DNA of 64,000 nucleotides, from the NCBI GenBank assembly GCA_963797675.1, contig CAWCQQ010000006.1, positions 186,001 to 250,000 of the forward strand. The letters run 5' to 3'. Positions 59,723 through 64,000 of the stretch are shown piece after piece. The notes under the pieces were generated by a model, which was not told the DNA's origin, did not search any database, and saw nothing but the letters and a program-made list of their open reading frames with translations. A program made the translations under genes and the position numbers. The number at the start of each line of letters is the position of its first letter. Within the stretch, counting starts at the first letter, position 1. This DNA is from DASQPR01 sp963797675. Its GTDB lineage: Bacteria; Actinomycetota; Actinomycetes; Mycobacteriales; Micromonosporaceae.

Positions 59723-61057
59723 GTGACCTCTATGACAGCGGGATCTCAGGAAAGCCGGCGGAATCGACTCGCGTGGCTCGATGCGCTGCGCGGTCTAGCC
59801 GTCCTTTTCGTGATATATGAGCACCTCGGGCCGTACCTCCTGACGAACGTGCATGCCGTCACGGTGCAGTGGTTCCCGTCCGGTCGCGTCGGTGTGCTGC
59901 TGTTCTTCCTGGTCAGCGGATATATCATCCCGGCTTCGCTGGAGAAGCGCGGCGACGTACGGGCATTCCTGGTCAGCCGGTTCTTCCGCCTGTATCCGCT
60001 GTATGCGGTGGCCCTCGCCGCCACCTGGGTGCTCAGCATGCACTCGCCGATGACCATGGATCCCGGCGTGAAGACCGATCTTGTCGCGACCGCCGCCGCC
60101 CACCTGACGATGCTCTCGACCATGGTGAACGTGCCGATGGCTCTCGCGGTCACCTGGACGCTTGCCTTCGAGATGATGTTCTACCTGCTGGTGGTGTCGC
60201 TGTACTCGATGCGGTTGCTGCGCTTCAGCGCGTCCATCGCGATGGGCCTCGCCATCACGGCGCTGCTCGCCGGCCCGTTGCCGCTGCTGTACATCTCACG
60301 GCACGTCAACGACGCCCGTACGCTCAGCGTGGCCGTCCTGATCGTGGTCGCGCTCGGGCTCGCGGCGGTGCTCAGCCGTCGCCGTTGGCTCGTCCTGTCC
60401 GGTGCCGCGCTGTTGACCGCGTTGGTCGCGTCGCTGCTGCTGTTCAACGAGCAGTTCGTGCACATTCTCGACGGCTTGAGCCTGATGGCGGTGATGTTCG
60501 CCGGTTCCACCATCTACCGGTACCACCACCAGCAGATCCCCGGGTGGCGGGCGCTCCTGACGCTGCTGATCGTCGGGATCGGCGAGATTGTCACGCTGCA
60601 CGAGGTCAGCCCGAACAATTCCCCCAAACAGGCCATCGGCGAGGTCGTCCTGGTCTACAGCCTGTTCGCGATCGTGATGCTGTGGGGCCGCCGCTACCGG
60701 GTGCCGATGTTCCTGGCCTGGATCGGTGGCGTGAGCTATTCGGTCTACCTGCTGCATGACATCGTCGTGATCAGCGTCGGCCCGACGCTCAACCGCCTGG
60801 CCGGCGCAGACCCGTGGTACCTGCAACTGTCGGTCGAGTTGACGCTGCTGTTCCTGATCCTCGGTCTGGCGGCGTTGACCTACCGGTTCATCGAGGTGCC
60901 CGCTCAGCGCGTCGGCAGCCGCCTGAACCGCCGCCTCGATCGGTCCAAGGTCGTTGCGCCCCCGCCGGTGGAGCACAGCCCGGACACCGACGATCAGCCT
61001 GCCCTCCCGCAGCCCGCTGCCCAATCCGCTGCTCAGTCTGCTGCGATGGCCGGCTGA
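59723..61057 (+). CDS. Acyltransferase 3 family membrane protein (OafA/YrhL type)
   Basis: 444 residues from GTG 59723. About ten membrane helices. The family N-terminus is LAWLDALRGLAVLFVIYEHL with the catalytic-type His, followed by GRVGVLLFFLVSGYIIPASL and the basic FLVSRFFRLYPLYAVALAAT; later GGVSYSVYLLHDIVVISVGP and LTYRFIEVPAQRVGSR. These enzymes transfer acyl groups to extracellular sugars, cell-wall glycans or natural products. The C-terminal 40 residues are Pro/Gln/Ala repeats (AAQSAAQSAAMAG). Alone between two terminator-like regions, so probably a single transcription unit. Confidence 0.9.
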   Translation: MTSMTAGSQESRRNRLAWLDALRGLAVLFVIYEHLGPYLLTNVHAVTVQWFPSGRVGVLLFFLVSGYIIPASLEKRGDVRAFLVSRFFRLYPLYAVALAATWVLSMHSPMTMDPGVKTDLVATAAAHLTMLSTMVNVPMALAVTWTLAFEMMFYLLVVSLYSMRLLRFSASIAMGLAITALLAGPLPLLYISRHVNDARTLSVAVLIVVALGLAAVLSRRRWLVLSGAALLTALVASLLLFNEQFVHILDGLSLMAVMFAGSTIYRYHHQQIPGWRALLTLLIVGIGEIVTLHEVSPNNSPKQAIGEVVLVYSLFAIVMLWGRRYRVPMFLAWIGGVSYSVYLLHDIVVISVGPTLNRLAGADPWYLQLSVELTLLFLILGLAALTYRFIEVPAQRVGSRLNRRLDRSKVVAPPPVEHSPDTDDQPALPQPAAQSAAQSAAMAG

Positions 61058-61148
61058 CGCAGCTGAGTCACCTCCACGACCCTGACGGTCCACGATCGAG
61101 ACAAGCCTGCGGGCGGCGTCTGTCGTACCGTTCGGGCACACTCGTCGC

Positions 61149-61694
61149 ATGTCAATTGCTGACCTCATCGCGGGCGGTCCGGTCAAGTACCTGATGTTCT
61201 GGGGCCACGCACCCGAGCGTGACGGCAGCATCGGTCGCGGATGCCTGAGTCAGTGGTGGCCGGCGGCGTTCACGCTGGACGGCCACGTGTTCGCGACCGC
61301 CGAGCATTACATGATGTGGCGAAAGGCGATGCTGTTCGGAGACCCCGAGGTCGCGGTGAAGATCCTCGCCGCGGCCCACCCGCATCGCGCCAAGGCGCTC
61401 GGACGCACGGTTCGCGGATTCGACCAGGCCGCCTGGGAATCGGCCCGCTACGACATCGTCGTCGCTGCCGGCACCGCGAAATTCGGCCAACACCAAGATC
61501 TCAGGACCTACTTACGCGGTACGGGCGACCGGGTCCTCGTGGAAGCGAGCCCCCGCGACCGCATCTGGGGCATCGGCTTGTCGGCCGGCGATCCGCGCGC
61601 CGCGGATCCGGCACAGTGGCGCGGCCTGAACCTGCTGGGCTTCGCGCTGATGGACGCCCGTGCGGCCATCGCCCACGAGCCTGCCGAGGGTTAG
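61149..61694 (+). CDS. NADAR family protein (YbiA-like)
   Basis: 181 residues from ATG 61149. The NADAR/RibX fold is complete: KYLMFWGHAPERDGSIGRGC, LSQWWPAAFTLDGHVFATAE, HYMMWRKAMLFGDPEVAVKI, AWESARYDIVVAAGTAKFGQ, and the C-terminal SPRDRIWGIGLSAGDPRAAD. The family includes YbiA, which removes damaged riboflavin intermediates, and enzymes that act on ADP-ribosylated bases. Which reaction this one performs is not visible. Its stop overlaps the convergent glucanase stop by three bases. Confidence 0.93.
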   Translation: MSIADLIAGGPVKYLMFWGHAPERDGSIGRGCLSQWWPAAFTLDGHVFATAEHYMMWRKAMLFGDPEVAVKILAAAHPHRAKALGRTVRGFDQAAWESARYDIVVAAGTAKFGQHQDLRTYLRGTGDRVLVEASPRDRIWGIGLSAGDPRAADPAQWRGLNLLGFALMDARAAIAHEPAEG

Positions 61695-62686
61695 CTCGCC
61701 GCTTCGAAAGCCTTGCCGGCATCGGTCGCGACCGGACCGCTGGTGAACAGCCCGGTGCTCGGCCCGGAATCCTTTGCCGGCAACGCGAACCACGCATAGC
61801 GCTGCAGGTACGGCAGGCTGTCGAGCATCTTCGTCGACGCCGTGACGAACGCCGCCTGCTGCGCACCGGTCGGATAGCTGCCGCCACCGGAGAAGTTGAT
61901 CAGGGCGTACTCGGTCAGCCAGATCGGCTTGTGATAACGGTTGTAGACCGCCTGGATGTACGACTTGAGCTGGCCGACCGCGTTCGTGGTACGGAAATCC
62001 GAGCCGTACCAGTGCAGCGTGATGAAGTCGACCCGGTAACCTCGCGAGGCGGCGCCGCTCATGAACTGGTCCAGCCATCCGCCGGGCGTGTCCCCGCCGT
62101 ACGCCACCGCGGGGCTGCCCAGCGTCAGTCCGGTCGCCTCCAGCTTCGGCCAGTCGTCGAGCGCCTGGGCCACGGTCATGTTGGCCTGCCCGGACATGTC
62201 CGGCTCGTTGAAGCCGAGCAGTTCGTGCCCGGCCGACTGGGCCGCCGACAGGTTTCCGGACGTCACGCTGGCGTGTCCCCAGATCATCGGTACGAAGTCC
62301 ACGCCGTGTGGTGTCGTCACGCCGCCGTGCGATGTCGACCACGTGTAGTACCAGCTCGCCCCGGAGTCGACGAGGGCGGCGTTGACACCGGTGAACGACC
62401 AGACCGACACGCCTTTGCGTGCCGAGGTGACCGGCTTGTGGGTCGGAGCGGCCGACGGTTTCGCCGACGCTGAAGCGGATACGCTCGGACCTGGGCTTGG
62501 GTTTGCGCTCGGCGTGGCCGGGCGCGACGTCGTGGGAGCAGGCGACGACGAGCCGGACGGGCTCGGGATCGATCCCGCGCCGGGCGTGCCGCCACCCGGT
62601 GATGACGTCATCGGGACGGAACCGTGAGCAGCGGTCGACGGTGAGCCGGTGAGGCGCAGGATCGCGAACGCGCTTACCGCGACCAC
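61691..62686 (-). CDS. Secreted GH128-like glucanase (signal region frame-disturbed)
   Basis: The conventional frame starts at GTG 62686 (331 residues). After a Pro/Ser/Gly linker the catalytic domain (about 95-331) is a GH128/Asl1-like barrel: VSVWSFTGVNAALVDSGASW, HELLGFNEPDMSGQANM (acid/base Glu in NEPD), VDFITLHWYGSDF, and KPIWLTEYALINFSGG (nucleophile Glu in TEY). The likely true start is ATG 62754, which has a leaderless TAGCGT box 7 nt upstream and encodes SALGRHRRGSRRAGILIA, an ideal signal n-region; it joins this frame if one G is added near 62697. Without it export would fail. Substrate probably beta-1,3-glucan. Confidence 0.83.
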   Translation of the reverse strand: MVAVSAFAILRLTGSPSTAAHGSVPMTSSPGGGTPGAGSIPSPSGSSSPAPTTSRPATPSANPSPGPSVSASASAKPSAAPTHKPVTSARKGVSVWSFTGVNAALVDSGASWYYTWSTSHGGVTTPHGVDFVPMIWGHASVTSGNLSAAQSAGHELLGFNEPDMSGQANMTVAQALDDWPKLEATGLTLGSPAVAYGGDTPGGWLDQFMSGAASRGYRVDFITLHWYGSDFRTTNAVGQLKSYIQAVYNRYHKPIWLTEYALINFSGGGSYPTGAQQAAFVTASTKMLDSLPYLQRYAWFALPAKDSGPSTGLFTSGPVATDAGKAFEAAS

Positions 62687-62761
62687 GAGAACGGCGGCGC
62701 GATCAGGATGCCGGCTCGACGGGAGCCTCGCCGGTGCCGACCCAGTGCGCTCATCGCCCGT

Positions 62762-62767
62762 ACGCTA
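62762..62767 (-). promoter_or_regulatory. Leaderless-type -10 box (TAGCGT) before ATG 62754
   Basis: TAGCGT, 7-nt spacer, ATG 62754, in a frame that differs by one base from the glucanase frame. Same hexamer and spacing as at 34867 and 36285. Confidence 0.5.
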
Positions 62768-62821
62768 CTGGGTTCCGGTCCGAAACGCTCGTCCGGGCCC
62801 GTTCGTTTGCCAGGCGGGACG

Positions 62822-63259
62822 CTAAACGCTGATCCAGCAGTACAGGCGCTCTGCGCGCTCGGTGGCGAATTGGGCGAGATCGGCGAACGATCCGAGGAAC
62901 TCGGCCAGGACGGCCGGATCGGCAACGCCACGGAACTCGTCCGTCTGCGCCCACGGGATCGCGAGGTCGGCAAGCCGGTCCTCGTCGGTGCCGGCCAGCG
63001 CGGCCTGCAACTCATCGGTGATCGTCACGACGTAGGTCTCGTCACGATTGCCGAGCATCTTGGCCGCGCGAGGACCGGCGGCGATATCCGCGTACGCGAC
63101 GCCGGTAAGGAGGTGCTCGAGCGTGCCGAGTTGAACCATCGGCTCGATTCCCTTCACCGGCAACACCGGCACCTCGTCGGGATCGGGTCCACCGTCTCGG
63201 TGGAGGACCGCTATGGCGGCCTCGTCGGACGACGCGGCGAAGTAGTCGAACAGGGGCAT
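62822..63259 (-). CDS. Protein of unknown function
   Basis: 145 residues from ATG 63259 (MPLFDYFAASSDEAAIAVLH). A cytoplasmic, acidic, helical protein with phrases VLPVKGIEPMVQLGTLEHLL, TGVAYADIAAGPRAAKMLGN, then DRLADLAIPWAQTDEFRGVA and a Trp-rich end (ERLYCWISV). The layout resembles short actinobacterial proteins of unknown role. No metal or nucleotide motif. CATCAT ends seven bases before the ATG, a weak leaderless-type box. Confidence 0.7.
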   Translation of the reverse strand: MPLFDYFAASSDEAAIAVLHRDGGPDPDEVPVLPVKGIEPMVQLGTLEHLLTGVAYADIAAGPRAAKMLGNRDETYVVTITDELQAALAGTDEDRLADLAIPWAQTDEFRGVADPAVLAEFLGSFADLAQFATERAERLYCWISV

Positions 63260-63358
63260 GGCAGAGATGATGCCGCACCCGGCGGAATCAATACAGTGCC
63301 ACCCTGTCGATTAGGTATTGATACGTGACGATGTATAGATGGATGCCGATGGGCCACG

Positions 63359-64000
63359 TCAGCCGAATGCGTTGACACCGGTCAGTTCGGCGGACAGGGT
63401 CCAGAGCCGAGCTGCGTCATCCGGATCGATCGCGTGCGCGTCCACGCCGTGGATTCGCGCCTCCGGCGATCCGACCACGGTCGGTTCGGCAATGTCGCAG
63501 TCCTCGCAGTAGACGCCTCCCGCGCCGGCGAGCATCGGTGACGTCGCGGCCCACGTGGACGTTGCGGCGCCCTGCTCCGGCGTCTTGAAACGCTCGTTCG
63601 GGGTGCCGTTCTCGTCGAACCAGCCCATGGCGAGCATCTCCTCGTGCGGCAGGTGCCGTTGCAGCTCGGTCATGATGCCGCCGGGGTGCACGGCGAATGC
63701 ACGGACGCCCTGGTCCTGGCCAAGCGCGTCCAGCTGGACGGCGAACAGACTGTCGGCCGTCTTGGCCTGCCCGTACGCCTTCCACTTGTCGTACCCGGTG
63801 GTGAATTGCGGATCGTCGAAGCGGATCGGCGACAGTTTGTGACCGGTCGACGTGAGCGCGATGACACGAGCACCGCCGTCGCGTACGAGGGCCGGCCACA
63901 GCAGGTTCGTCAACGTGTAGTGCCCGAGGTGGTTCGTCGCGAACTGCGCCTCCCATCCGGGTCCGACGCGGGCCTCCGGCGAGGCCATGATCGCCGCATT
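63359..64000 (-). CDS. Short-chain dehydrogenase/reductase, 5' end outside window
   Basis: The frame is open to base 64000, where the text NAAIMASPE is the end of the NNAG motif; so the Rossmann GxxxGxG start lies beyond. The visible 213 residues have FATNHLGHYTLTNLLWPALV, the catalytic Ser in ALTSTGHKL, YGQAKTADSLFAVQL (YxxxK) and FAVHPGGIMTELQRHL. The sequence is of the extended retinol-dehydrogenase-like type often found in actinobacteria. Substrate unknown. Confidence 0.9.
   Translation of the reverse strand, partial: NAAIMASPEARVGPGWEAQFATNHLGHYTLTNLLWPALVRDGGARVIALTSTGHKLSPIRFDDPQFTTGYDKWKAYGQAKTADSLFAVQLDALGQDQGVRAFAVHPGGIMTELQRHLPHEEMLAMGWFDENGTPNERFKTPEQGAATSTWAATSPMLAGAGGVYCEDCDIAEPTVVGSPEARIHGVDAHAIDPDDAARLWTLSAELTGVNAFG

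Noticed and set aside
1..64000. tRNA, rRNA, prophage, transposase
   Set aside because: I looked for T-loop motifs, integrase or transposase motifs and found none that stand up.

Overview
This window is high-GC DNA that looks like a soil or plant-associated actinomycete chromosome. The evidence is a 13E12-type HNH protein, DUF3040, an F420-type nitroreductase, an AfsR-like SARP regulator, a ruined conservon, many GTG starts and many leaderless-type promoters. The genus cannot be fixed from the sequence. I see no rRNA, tRNA, CRISPR array, phage gene or insertion sequence.

Layout. 1-5.3 kb: the end of a class V aminotransferase, two gene stumps joined head to head, a heterodimeric ABC exporter and an F420-type nitroreductase. 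5.3-11.4 kb: an MFS exporter, a secreted C39-like protease with a lipoprotein, a Gfo/Idh/MocA oxidoreductase and polyphosphate kinase 2. 11.5-26.4 kb: a signalling region with a conservon deletion scar, STAS and STAS-HATPase partner-switching proteins, a CHASE3 kinase with an Rcp1-like regulator, two related acidic proteins, a frameshifted REC-PP2C phosphatase, a frameshifted metallophosphoesterase and an ECF sigma factor. 26.4-40 kb: smpB, a lipoprotein, a 1331-residue modular GH3 enzyme, a HAD phosphatase, a 13E12 HNH protein, a second GH3 lipoprotein and a CYTH-CHAD protein. 40-48 kb: a flippase-like membrane protein, a SWIM/DUF6493-like pair, an aldose epimerase and an AI-2E family permease. 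48-58.4 kb: a beta-propeller phosphoesterase, an ABC transporter with lipoprotein, and a Ser/Thr kinase with an external CBM2-like domain divergent from an AfsR-like regulator. 58.4-64 kb: a methyltransferase behind a palindrome-rich leader, an acyltransferase, a NADAR protein, a GH128-like glucanase and an SDR fragment.

Three patterns cross the window. (1) Short tandem repeats of 13-17 bp lie just after genes; in many arrays the unit carries the stop codon of the gene, so the stop is copied again and again. Repeats inside genes have units of 12, 15 or 18 bp. (2) At least a dozen genes have a TANNNT hexamer ending 6-8 nt before the start codon, mostly without a Shine-Dalgarno sequence, as expected for leaderless transcripts. 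(3) Five genes carry small frame-disrupting indels and three loci are deletion or nonsense remnants; either the strain is shedding genes or the assembly has indel errors.

The best candidate for an undescribed system is 50,956-58,377: a membrane kinase with a polysaccharide-binding-like sensor, a transporter and lipoprotein downstream, and a divergent AfsR-type regulator, resembling an AfsK/AfsR pair that may respond to a carbohydrate polymer.
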